Positions 1 to 7,183 of a stretch of 64,000 nucleotides of DNA are shown here, piece after piece. The stretch covers positions 1 to 64,000 of the forward strand of contig JAHHIB010000028.1 of assembly GCA_019359075.1 (NCBI GenBank), written 5' to 3'. The notes beneath the pieces are model-generated. The model was not told the origin of the DNA. It saw nothing but the letters and a program-made list of their open reading frames with translations, and ran no database searches. The translations under genes were made by a program, and so were the position numbers. The first letter of the stretch is position 1, and the number at the start of each line of letters is the position of its first letter. Source of the stretch: Kalymmatonema hyalinum WJT4-NPBG1. GTDB lineage: Bacteria > Cyanobacteriota > Cyanobacteriia > Cyanobacteriales > Nostocaceae.

Positions 1-210
1 AATACTTAACACAGCCAATTACTGTTATTAATTTCAGCAATGCCCTCTGGGTACGCCACTTTGACATAGTACGTAAATACTATAAAATTGCGATCGCGCT
101 GTGCCAGTTGCGTAAGTCCTGAAATAATGAAAACATAACTCCTTTAGTTATGCATATAAAAGCAGTTTCAAAGCCTTGAAATAATAGATTAAATCTCAGA
201 AGATTGAAAT
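1..210. other. Upstream non-coding region of the RiPP locus
   Basis: No convincing gene is seen. The stretch is AT-rich with a HIP1-type gcgatcgc site near 91. It must hold the promoter of the precursor peptides, but I cannot place -35 and -10 boxes with confidence. Genes further upstream lie outside the window; an exporter with a C39 peptidase would be expected somewhere for double-glycine peptides and is not in view. Confidence 0.4.
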
Positions 211-590
211 GTGATTAGGAAATACACAGCTAATCCAATTCCAAACAACTTCATCAAAGAGGAAAAAACAATGGCTACTATCAATATTTCTGACTTGCGT
301 CCTACTGGTTCCGAACTATTTTCTGATTCTGAAGGCTACATGAGTGAACTGGGTGACAGCGAACTTGACATTGTCAATGGTGGAATCCTAACTTCACCTG
401 TTTGCGCTGCTGTCGTTTCTAGGGTCGTTAGTCCCCGCCTAGTACGTACGGCAGAACGTCTTCTAAAGCGCCCTAACAATTAGTTAGAGCATTAAGGATA
501 AACACTGTAAATCTGATTAGGCAACACACAGCTAATTCCATTCAAGCAACTTTATCCAAGAGGAGAAACAATGGCTAGTATCAATATTTC
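209..590 (+). repeat. Tandem duplication covering precursor upstream region and leader
   Basis: The DNA from about 210 to the leader of precursor 1 recurs about 300 bases later in front of and within precursor 2: gattagg, acacagctaatt, a ribosome-binding site near aagagga, then atggct and the leader codons. Similarity stops after the Gly-Gly codons, so only the untranslated region and the leader are conserved. This indicates duplication followed by replacement or fast divergence of the core. Confidence 0.8.
271..483 (+). CDS. RiPP precursor peptide 1, double-glycine leader (putative class V-like lanthipeptide)
   Basis: This 70-residue peptide starts at the ATG preceded by an aaagagg ribosome-binding site; the reading frame is open from 211, but the repeat with gene 2 supports 271. 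Residues 1-38 form an acidic leader (ISDLRPTGSELF, then DSELDIVNGG) ending in a Gly-Gly cleavage site. Residues 39-70 are a basic core with several Ser/Thr and one Cys (TSPVC). The leader is almost identical to that of the next gene while the core differs completely, the usual precursor pattern. With an APH-like kinase and a HopA1-like protein downstream, Ser/Thr phosphorylation and elimination followed by one thioether ring is plausible. Gly-Gly leaders are normally removed by C39-peptidase ABC exporters. Modification and product are inference. Confidence 0.75.
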   Translation: MATINISDLRPTGSELFSDSEGYMSELGDSELDIVNGGILTSPVCAAVVSRVVSPRLVRTAERLLKRPNN

Positions 591-816
591 CGATTTGCGT
601 CCTACTGGTTCTGAGCTATTTTTTGATTCTGAAGGCTACATGAATGATCTGGGTGACAGTGAATTTGATGGTATCTACGGTGGTTTAACACCAGCGCTAG
701 TTATATCTGCGGCTAGAGTTGGATATGCTGCTGCTCGTTCCTCACAGCAATGTGCTCAGGGACTTGCTGGAGCAGCTGCTGGTGCTGAGCGCTTGTACAA
801 TAGGTTCAGAAATTAA
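571..816 (+). CDS. RiPP precursor peptide 2, double-glycine leader (putative class V-like lanthipeptide)
   Basis: An 81-residue peptide with a good ribosome-binding site (agaggag) upstream of its ATG. Residues 1-38 repeat the leader of precursor 1 with few changes and end in YGG. The core (39-81) is Ala- and Arg-rich, with Thr, three Ser and a single Cys in the run SSQQC. That spacing would allow a small Ser-Cys thioether ring if the adjacent Ser is dehydrated. It lies 87 bases after precursor 1, on the same strand, and is followed by a strong stem-loop that probably separates abundant precursor transcript from the enzyme genes. No family assignment for the core is possible by eye. Confidence 0.75.
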   Translation: MASINISDLRPTGSELFFDSEGYMNDLGDSEFDGIYGGLTPALVISAARVGYAAARSSQQCAQGLAGAAAGAERLYNRFRN

Positions 817-883
817 CTGAATTTAATTGCCAACTGAGTTAATTTAGTAAGATCACTAGCGGCATTGTAACACGTCAGATATC

Positions 884-935
884 ACGCTATCTAAAGCGCC
901 CTAACAATTAATTAGAGCATTAAGGATAAGCAATG
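884..935 (+). repeat. Remnant of a third precursor-gene 3' end
   Basis: The sequence around ctaaagcgccctaacaatta and the following attagagcattaaggata match 456-507, the last codons and trailer of precursor 1, with only a few differences. It follows precursor 2 but is not in frame with a leader. This suggests that a third tandem copy existed and lost its front part, or that the 3' trailer was duplicated on its own. Confidence 0.75.
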
Positions 936-938
936 TAG

Positions 939-970
939 GTGTAAACAAGCAATTTCTAGCTTGTTTACAC
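939..970. terminator. Stem-loop after the precursor genes
   Basis: A perfect 12-bp stem, gtgtaaacaagc (939-950) with gcttgtttacac (959-970), encloses an 8-base loop and is followed by only a short T-rich stretch. It sits after precursor 2 and before the enzyme genes, where attenuation of the precursor transcript is common in RiPP loci. Terminator or mRNA-stabilising role is inferred. Confidence 0.6.
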
Positions 971-1056
971 TTCTCAAGAAAACTAAAAGCTTTCCTAAAT
1001 ATTAAGTAAGAACAGTAAACAAATCTAGCACTTATTAAATTAGACATAAATTATTC

Positions 1057-1155
1057 GGGAGCATCTACTTTTGGAAGGAACATAATTTTTTAGTGCCAGA
1101 AACCCTACTATATGGGTTGTTTAAAAAAGTCTATCTGCCAAAAGTGGATGCTCCC
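1057..1155. mobile_element. MITE-like element, 99 bp with 18-bp terminal inverted repeats
   Basis: The left end gggagcatctacttttgg (1057-1074) and the right end ccaaaagtggatgctccc (1138-1155) are inverted copies with one mismatch. The 63-bp interior holds a second small palindrome (aaccc...gggtt) and no reading frame. No clear target-site duplication is seen. It lies between the precursor genes and the kinase gene. A run of T follows the right end, so it may also act as a terminator. The parent IS family is not identified. Confidence 0.65.
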
Positions 1156-1326
1156 AACTATTCTTTTTTTTTTAGGAATAGCAGAAATTCTGTTGTGTTT
1201 TAATAAGAAGTTATTATATTTTCTTGATAAAAATACATAACAACAGTAAAGTGTTTAATGAAGCATATTTAAAATTAAAAAAACGATAATAATATTTTTC
1301 AAATAATGCTTTAGGAGTTTCAAGTC

Positions 1327-2508
1327 ATGGCATTTTTGTTAAGCTTTCAAAACGTTTTTAACTACTTAGTAACACAGGAGCTATGGGTTCAGAAAGAACA
1401 ATCATTAAGCCAGATCGAGCTAAAAGTTGCCAAAAACTTTAACCTACTAGTAAGTTTGCCGGATAATCGTAAATTTATTGTTAAACAGGAGCGCTACGAT
1501 CGCGAAGGAAAAACGATTGGCGAGTTCCTTAATGAATGGCGAATTCAAGAGTTCATACAACGATTCCCAGAGCTTAGTCAAATTCGTCCAATGATTTCGG
1601 AAATACTTCATTTTGATGTAGAGAATTCGATCATTGTTTTCAACTACCTCAATGACTATTGCGATCTATCTGAGTTCTACACTAAAGAAAACGTTTTCTC
1701 AACTGCGATCGCAACCTCAATCGGAGCTACTCTAGCCACAATCCATCGTGTTACATTCAACCATCAGGAGTACCAGGAATTTTTCGATCAGAATTCTGAG
1801 GATGCACTTATTGACCAAGCTCCTAAATTCACTCGCGGGCTAGAACGAATAGGTCCTGAAGTTTTTGGTCAAGTTCCTGCTGACGGTCTCAAATTTTTTG
1901 CACTCTATCAGCGCTACGACAGCTTGGGAAAAGCGATCGCAGAACTGGCTACTGCTTTCGAGGCTTGTTGTCTAACGCACAATGACCTCAAGCTGAACAA
2001 CATCCTTTTGCACAATGATTGGGAGCAAACTATCTCTAAAGCAGAGCAATCGAGTCATAGCATTATTCGACTAATAGATTGGGAACGGGGCGCTTGGGGA
2101 GATCCTGCGTTCGATTTAGGAATGCTCATCGCTAGCTACCTACAAATTTGGCTTAGCAGCTTGGTTGTGAGCAAGTCTATCGATATCGAAGAATCTTTGC
2201 GCCTAGCAATGACTCCGCTTGAGGTACTCCAACCTTCTATTGCAGCCCTTACTAAAGCTTATTTTGATAACTTCCCAGAAATTATAGAGCGCCGCCCTGA
2301 CTTTTTGAGACGAGTTGTGCAGTTTTCTGGTCTTGCCTTGATTCAGCAAATTCAAGCAATGCTCCAGTATCAAAAATCCTTTGGCAATACAGGTATCTGC
2401 ATACTCCAAGTTGCCAAGTCTTTATTGTGCCGTCCAGAACAATCAATCCCAACTGTTTTTGGAATGGCAGAATCTGAACTCACTCACCTCAGTCGTTCTC
2501 TTGCTTAA
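1327..2508 (+). CDS. APH/choline-kinase-fold phosphotransferase, putative lanthipeptide Ser/Thr kinase (LxmK-like)
   Basis: This 393-residue soluble protein has the aminoglycoside phosphotransferase fold. An N-lobe Lys is in FIVKQE (about 50-55). The catalytic loop is HNDLKLNN (218-225) with the base Asp at 220. The metal-binding segment IDWERGAWGDP starts at 250. The ribosome-binding site taggagt is well placed. Followed directly by a HopA1-family gene, it matches the kinase-plus-lyase pair of class V lanthipeptide synthetases (lexapeptide LxmK/LxmY), where the kinase phosphorylates Ser/Thr of the precursor. That role is inferred from context; APH folds also act on antibiotics, sugars and choline. 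It opens the run of four enzyme genes 1327-5471. Confidence 0.75.
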   Translation: MAFLLSFQNVFNYLVTQELWVQKEQSLSQIELKVAKNFNLLVSLPDNRKFIVKQERYDREGKTIGEFLNEWRIQEFIQRFPELSQIRPMISEILHFDVENSIIVFNYLNDYCDLSEFYTKENVFSTAIATSIGATLATIHRVTFNHQEYQEFFDQNSEDALIDQAPKFTRGLERIGPEVFGQVPADGLKFFALYQRYDSLGKAIAELATAFEACCLTHNDLKLNNILLHNDWEQTISKAEQSSHSIIRLIDWERGAWGDPAFDLGMLIASYLQIWLSSLVVSKSIDIEESLRLAMTPLEVLQPSIAALTKAYFDNFPEIIERRPDFLRRVVQFSGLALIQQIQAMLQYQKSFGNTGICILQVAKSLLCRPEQSIPTVFGMAESELTHLSRSLA

Positions 2509-2534
2509 TTATTTTTAGTTGCACCCAAACCATT

Positions 2535-3638
2535 ATGCAATTACTAGATTCTCCTCAAAGTCAATTGTCAGCTTCTGCGCCAGAGCGTGTGCTGAATTCT
2601 CTTCAAGATATTGCCAATCATGTTCAAATCGAGTCCAATTTTTGTATTAGCCATCCAGCTTACAAACCCTTTGAAATTCCTGCTGAGGTAGTAACTCGTT
2701 TTCAACGAATACCTTTGGAGCTTCAAAATAAGTATCTGAGTCTACAACTACAAAGTTTTCTCTACGGTATCTATTACAACGGCTCTATGCAAGCTGCCCT
2801 AGCAGCAGATGCAAGTTCAGATAACCTAGCACTTCATCAGAATTTAGAGAACAATACTTTTCTAGGAGTAGACCTAGAGTTTTACGATCGCCTGCATAAA
2901 AGCAATACCGGAGAAGGCTACTTTGACCCAGGTTGGCAGGTGTTGTGGCAGGAACCTGATGATAGTCTCGCCGTGGCAAAGGGCGGTTTGACTCTACACA
3001 TTGAGCGCGAACAACATCTACAACCAACTGAACAATCCGCTGCTGTAGGCGACTCAGTTGCTATCCGGATGCCCCGTAATCTAGTTCAAAACGGATTTTA
3101 CATGGCGGTAAGCAATGCAGGTCCGGACACTCATCCTCAAACAGTAAGAGTCTACTTTAATTTGAGTCCCGAAGGCGCGGTTGCCGTTATGGAAAGTCTA
3201 ACGCGGCAACTGAATGAAATCAAAATTCCCTTCACCTTTAAAGTGCTATACAACCCTTCTGACTACGAGCGCTATGACTCAGGAGTGCTGTACTTTGAGA
3301 AAAGCAATTATGAAGCAGTCCGGCAAGTGCTTCATAATGTTTATGCAGAAGTGCAATCTCATTTTCGTACGGAAGTACCCCTATTCACAAAGTTACTTGC
3401 GCCTGGACTTGCTTTAGCAGAAGAACCAGATTGCAAATTTGCGACTCAGGAAAGTTTTGGGATGAATCGCTGTCAAATTGTTGCCAATGGCTTGCTGTCA
3501 GCTCGGCAAAAAGGTGATGAATCGACCGAGTGTCGGATGGCATATATCCACCAGCACTTCTCCCTGCTTGGGATTGACTGGCAGCGTGCTTATCTTAATG
3601 CCAACTCTGATGACATTTACACCCCGCTAGACCTATGA
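2535..3638 (+). CDS. HopA1-family protein, putative phospho-Ser/Thr lyase (LxmY-like)
   Basis: A 367-residue protein whose C-terminal two thirds carry the cyanobacterial HopA1 signature: RVYFNLSPEGAVAVMESL (about 209-226), FKVLYNPSDYERYDSGVLYF, then FTKLLAPGLALAEEP and ESFGMNRCQIVANGL near the end. HopA1-like proteins are related to type III effectors and, in class V lanthipeptide pathways, supply the lyase that eliminates phosphate from phospho-Ser/Thr to give dehydroamino acids. The gene begins 26 bases after the kinase and overlaps the next gene by 4 bases (ATGA), so it is translationally coupled. Family assignment is good; lyase activity is inferred from the gene pair. Confidence 0.75.
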   Translation: MQLLDSPQSQLSASAPERVLNSLQDIANHVQIESNFCISHPAYKPFEIPAEVVTRFQRIPLELQNKYLSLQLQSFLYGIYYNGSMQAALAADASSDNLALHQNLENNTFLGVDLEFYDRLHKSNTGEGYFDPGWQVLWQEPDDSLAVAKGGLTLHIEREQHLQPTEQSAAVGDSVAIRMPRNLVQNGFYMAVSNAGPDTHPQTVRVYFNLSPEGAVAVMESLTRQLNEIKIPFTFKVLYNPSDYERYDSGVLYFEKSNYEAVRQVLHNVYAEVQSHFRTEVPLFTKLLAPGLALAEEPDCKFATQESFGMNRCQIVANGLLSARQKGDESTECRMAYIHQHFSLLGIDWQRAYLNANSDDIYTPLDL

Positions 3639-4651
3639 AACTAACTGATCTTGCACCACCCTCAGTAGTCTCAGCTAGCCAAATCAACCATATAGCAGAT
3701 AAATTTCCAGAGTCCGATTTGCCATTTTACCGCAAACTTGGGCGAACTGATCTGACAGTCAGCTGTCTCGGCTTGGGCGGAGGCGGTAGCATCTCCAGTG
3801 AGGATACGCTTTACGCTTTTGACAGGGGAATTAACTACTTTTTCTACTCTAGTGATTTACACCACTATATCTACAGTCCGATGTCTGGAGCGCTGCGCCA
3901 GCTGTGTGGGCGCGGTTCCTCTGTGCGTGAGAAAGTGGTACTGGCAACTGTGACTTACATCAAAAGTCCAGAAATGGCACTAGCCGCACTATTAGATCAG
4001 TTTGTCGAATTGGGAATTGACTACATTGATGTGTTGTTTTGGGGCTGGATTGGTGAGAATGATGGGTCAGCTTTAAAGGATTGCTTGCAGCTTACCCCCG
4101 ATTTGAGAGGCTGCAATAGCGTTTATCAGCGCACCATCGAAAGAATGTTTGGCACTTCTGAGCGCCTCAAGAAAATGGGTGCCGTTCGCTACATTGGTGC
4201 TTCGTTCCATGATATCAATCTGGCTCGACAGTGGTCGCATAGCCCCCTGTTAGATGTGGTCATGGTAAGACACAATGTCGCTCATCGGTCTGCCCAAAAT
4301 CAGGTTTTCAATCAGCTAGACACCCAAGACCCTTCTCGACCGGGTATCGTCACATTCAAGTCTACAGGTTCTCATACAGGTCCGCTCTGGGATGCCCCTG
4401 ATGGTTTACCAGAACCGTGCTGGCAGCCTACTGTGCCTGATTTATACCGCTACTCCTTAACGCAGAACTGTGTCGATGTTTGCTTAACTGGTTTGACTTG
4501 CCGCCAAGAAGTTGATGCTGCGATATCTGGCGTCCAACAGGGCAAACTCACGACTGCTGAACTTGATTACCTTAATCTTTACGGAGATTTACACCGCAGT
4601 AAGCTGACAATCCCAGAAATTCCCCCTGAAAAATTGCTTTATCGCAGCTAA
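3635..4651 (+). CDS. Aldo/keto reductase-fold protein with altered active site
   Basis: A 338-residue protein with AKR features: KLGRTDLTVSCLGLGGG (about 34-50), the Asp/Tyr segment SSDLHHY, VLATVTY where most AKRs have a catalytic Lys, YIDVLFWGW where the catalytic His normally lies, then a GASFHD strand. The Tyr appears kept but the Lys and His positions seem replaced, so classical carbonyl reduction is doubtful. The start codon overlaps the HopA1 stop, tying it to the RiPP operon. A role in reducing or rearranging a dehydrated peptide, or a non-catalytic one, is possible. Its exact substrate is unknown. Confidence 0.7.
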   Translation: MKLTDLAPPSVVSASQINHIADKFPESDLPFYRKLGRTDLTVSCLGLGGGGSISSEDTLYAFDRGINYFFYSSDLHHYIYSPMSGALRQLCGRGSSVREKVVLATVTYIKSPEMALAALLDQFVELGIDYIDVLFWGWIGENDGSALKDCLQLTPDLRGCNSVYQRTIERMFGTSERLKKMGAVRYIGASFHDINLARQWSHSPLLDVVMVRHNVAHRSAQNQVFNQLDTQDPSRPGIVTFKSTGSHTGPLWDAPDGLPEPCWQPTVPDLYRYSLTQNCVDVCLTGLTCRQEVDAAISGVQQGKLTTAELDYLNLYGDLHRSKLTIPEIPPEKLLYRS

Positions 4652-4694
4652 GTGGCATTGATTATATCACAATTTACTCTCAAAGGAAAACAAA

Positions 4695-5471
4695 ATGATA
4701 GCAGAAACTTTAGAAAAAACTGAATTGAAGTCCACAGAGAAATTTGTACTGCCAAAAATTGCCCCTGCAACAAATGAAGATGTTATTGCTTACCTGCGCC
4801 GCTCTCACAAAATAGCTGAATTTGCAGCTTCGGCGGAACGTGATGCATTAGTTTTAGGTATGTGCCAGCAGTTCGGCATTACTATTTCTGATGAGGAATT
4901 GCAAGCAGCAGGAGATGCGTTTCGCCAAGAGCACAAGTTACTGGGAGCTTCCGAGACCCTTGCGTGGCTTCAAGAGCAGCGAATCACTGTAGAAGATTGG
5001 TCTGGTGGTATTAGAGTTGAACTGCTCACCAAGAAATTAAAAGAACATCTGTTTGGAGACGCTGTCGATGCTCACTACATAAGCAACCGTAGTGATTATA
5101 AACGTCTTGCTCTGTCTCAGATTTTAGTACGCGACCTGACAGATGCTCTGAAAGTAGCCCATGCGCTCCGAGAGGAAAACACTTCCTTCTGTGCTTTAGC
5201 ATTGGAATACTCAAAGGGTAAGCAGTCTAAAGAGAATGGTGGCTTTGTTGGGATTTGCTTTATTGCTAAATTAATGCCGGAGATTGCACAGGCTATTTCC
5301 GAAGCAAGCGAAGGCGAAGTTATTGGACCAATTCAAACGAAACTTGGCTATCACATTGTTAGAGTTGAAAAGTGGTTTCCGGCTGAACTCAATCAATCAG
5401 TCAGAGAGGAAATTTTAGAATCGCTTTTTCAGGTTTGGCTACAAGAGCAAATTAATCCTGACCGCCAATGA
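4695..5471 (+). CDS. Parvulin-type (PpiC/SurA-like) peptidylprolyl isomerase, cytoplasmic
   Basis: A 258-residue protein with a helical N-terminal segment (about 25-110, SurA/trigger-like) followed by a PpiC rotamase domain (about 125-235). Recognisable parvulin landmarks are LALSQILV, FCALALEYSKGK, NGGFVGICF and GPIQTKLGYHIVRVE. There is no signal peptide, so it should act inside the cell. The ribosome-binding site aaagga is well placed and the gene lies 43 bases after the AKR gene. Similar PPIases often accompany double-glycine peptide exporters in cyanobacteria. Chaperoning the precursor or presenting it for export is inferred. Confidence 0.75.
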   Translation: MIAETLEKTELKSTEKFVLPKIAPATNEDVIAYLRRSHKIAEFAASAERDALVLGMCQQFGITISDEELQAAGDAFRQEHKLLGASETLAWLQEQRITVEDWSGGIRVELLTKKLKEHLFGDAVDAHYISNRSDYKRLALSQILVRDLTDALKVAHALREENTSFCALALEYSKGKQSKENGGFVGICFIAKLMPEIAQAISEASEGEVIGPIQTKLGYHIVRVEKWFPAELNQSVREEILESLFQVWLQEQINPDRQ

Positions 5472-5559
5472 GATGAGTGGACTTCGAGCTTTTGGGACTA
5501 TCTTACGTTCCCTTTTGAAAAGACACAAATTAGCGCCAACAATAATTCAATGAGTACAC

Positions 5560-5750
5560 TGTGATGGGCGAACGCGAGTGCGTGTCCGCTTTCCCTCAGC
5601 CCCGCTGGAAGCGCCCGCCTCCGGCGGGCGCTCGGCGCGATAGGCAAAGCCCCGGTGGAAGCGATCAACTTTGCCGCTGTGCTCCGTGCGATGGGCAAAG
5701 CCCCGCTCGAAGCGATCGGCTTTGCCGCTGCGCGGAGCGCAATCGCAACA
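5560..5750. repeat. Cluster of GC-rich palindromic repeats
   Basis: This gap after the PPIase gene holds stacked small palindromes: gcgcccgcc-tccggc-gggcgc, and two copies of a motif near gcaaagccccg...gaagcgatc...tttgccgctg. GC content is visibly higher than in flanking DNA. Frames open across it are low-complexity repeat translation and are not genes. Similar short repeats occur at 5950-5995, 27220-27390, 48575-48665 and 60255-60425. Confidence 0.7.
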
Positions 5751-6026
5751 CCGAATCGAATTTCAAACAGACAACCATTATTGACAACAATTCTGTTAAT
5801 TATAAAGTTTTGTAAAGAAATAGCGTGTTTTGTGTAAAACTCGTATGCCTGGAACTGAGTAGAGTGTGAAGGTTATTCCTGTAAGGAAGAAAAACCCTAT
5901 GGCATCAGATTTTGTTATCAGTTTCGGTAATGTCCTCGAAAGGACTCACCCGAGTGCGTGCGCTTTGCGCTCACGCGGGTACTCTGTGCCATCGCGCTCA
6001 AAATAACCCCAAAGAAAATTTGTGCC

Positions 6027-7082
6027 ATGACAGCATCTATCGTTACAAAGGTTAAATTTCTTACCCTAACGTCTACTCTAATATCTACGGTAGGCGTATT
6101 TGCAGCACTTAACATTGGCGATCGAGCAGAAGCTATTGTGGTTTCGGGCAACCCCAATAATTACTTAGTCAGCCCTGGTACTGGATATGACGGTGTTGTC
6201 AGATTATCTATAAACAGAACTGACTTTGAAAGTGTCAGTAGTTGTACAGGTTCACTACTACCCACAGGCTTGCATATTCTTACCGCTGCTCATTGTCTCA
6301 CTCAAGACAACATTGGCTCAGACGAAATACCAGGAGCTTTTGTTACTAAAGGTGCAAAGGTTTTCTTTGATTTGCCTACAGAGACGTCTGAGCTAGACGC
6401 TGCTGAGTTTTATGTCAATCCACTTTGGAACGGTAACTATGATAACGCCAATGATGTCGCCGTTATTAAACTGGCAGGGGAAGCACCCCCAGAAGCTGAA
6501 CGATACGACCTTTATCGGGGTAGCGATGAAATCGGTCAGATATTTACAAAAGTGGGGTATGGTCGTTCTGGTAATGGCAATACTGGCAGAACCATTAATG
6601 ATGGTCGTAAGCGTTACGGTCAAAACACTTATGATGCTGTTCTTGGAGGCACTAATGCTAGAGCCTTTGGTTACGACTTTGATAACGGATTGGCAACCAA
6701 CGATGCCATTGGTACATTTTCCGGCACTCCTAATACAGGTTTGGGGCTAAATGAGGTCTTCCTCGCTCTTGGGGATTCTGGAGGTCCAAATTTCATAAAT
6801 GGATCTATTGCAGGCATTACATCCTTTATAAGGCCACCTAGTCGTTATGGTCTATTCACTGATATCGATAACATTAATACCAATAGTACTTTCGGAGAAA
6901 TAGGCTTTGATACCCGCGTATCATCCTACGCCAGCTACATAGATAGTGTTTTGGCAGGCGCGTACACTCCCGTCTACAAGGTTCCTGAACCCTCTACTGT
7001 AGTAGGCACTATGTTCGCTTTAGGGACTTTGGCTATGAGTTTACGTTTAAAGAGGAAGGTAAAAGAAGGTAAAGGTTGTTAA
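6027..7082 (+). CDS. Trypsin-like serine protease with PEP-CTERM sorting tail
   Basis: The preferred start at 6027 gives 351 residues with an N-terminal signal peptide (hydrophobic about 10-30, ending near DRAEA). An upstream in-frame extension to 5958 only translates a palindromic repeat. The catalytic triad is visible: His89 in TAAHC, Asp143 in NDVAVIKL and Ser251 in GDSGGP. The C-terminus (319-351) has VPEPST, a hydrophobic helix and RLKRK, a PEP-CTERM signal recognised by the exosortase/archaeosortase system. The protein should be exported and processed at the surface. It stands upstream of the haemagglutinin-like gene on the same strand. The substrate is unknown. Confidence 0.88.
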   Translation: MTASIVTKVKFLTLTSTLISTVGVFAALNIGDRAEAIVVSGNPNNYLVSPGTGYDGVVRLSINRTDFESVSSCTGSLLPTGLHILTAAHCLTQDNIGSDEIPGAFVTKGAKVFFDLPTETSELDAAEFYVNPLWNGNYDNANDVAVIKLAGEAPPEAERYDLYRGSDEIGQIFTKVGYGRSGNGNTGRTINDGRKRYGQNTYDAVLGGTNARAFGYDFDNGLATNDAIGTFSGTPNTGLGLNEVFLALGDSGGPNFINGSIAGITSFIRPPSRYGLFTDIDNINTNSTFGEIGFDTRVSSYASYIDSVLAGAYTPVYKVPEPSTVVGTMFALGTLAMSLRLKRKVKEGKGC

Positions 7083-7183
7083 TGAATTCGCCTCTTGGAA
7101 AGTGCAGCAATTAGTTGTAATGTTTGGTAGGGTCAATGCAATAGCTGGCTGACAAGTAAATGACTGCTTCTAATGGGGGTGTA

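Noticed and set aside
1-5471. Cyanobactin, lanthipeptide class I-IV or lasso peptide locus
   Set aside because: No PatA/PatG protease, no LanB/LanC/LanM, and no lasso B or C proteins. Only an APH-kinase plus HopA1 pair fits, so class V-like is the nearest known type.
5561-5837. Two overlapping open frames of 60 and 84 codons after the PPIase gene
   Set aside because: They translate GC-rich palindromic repeats (Pro/Arg/Gly-rich) and have no ribosome-binding sites or recognisable domains.
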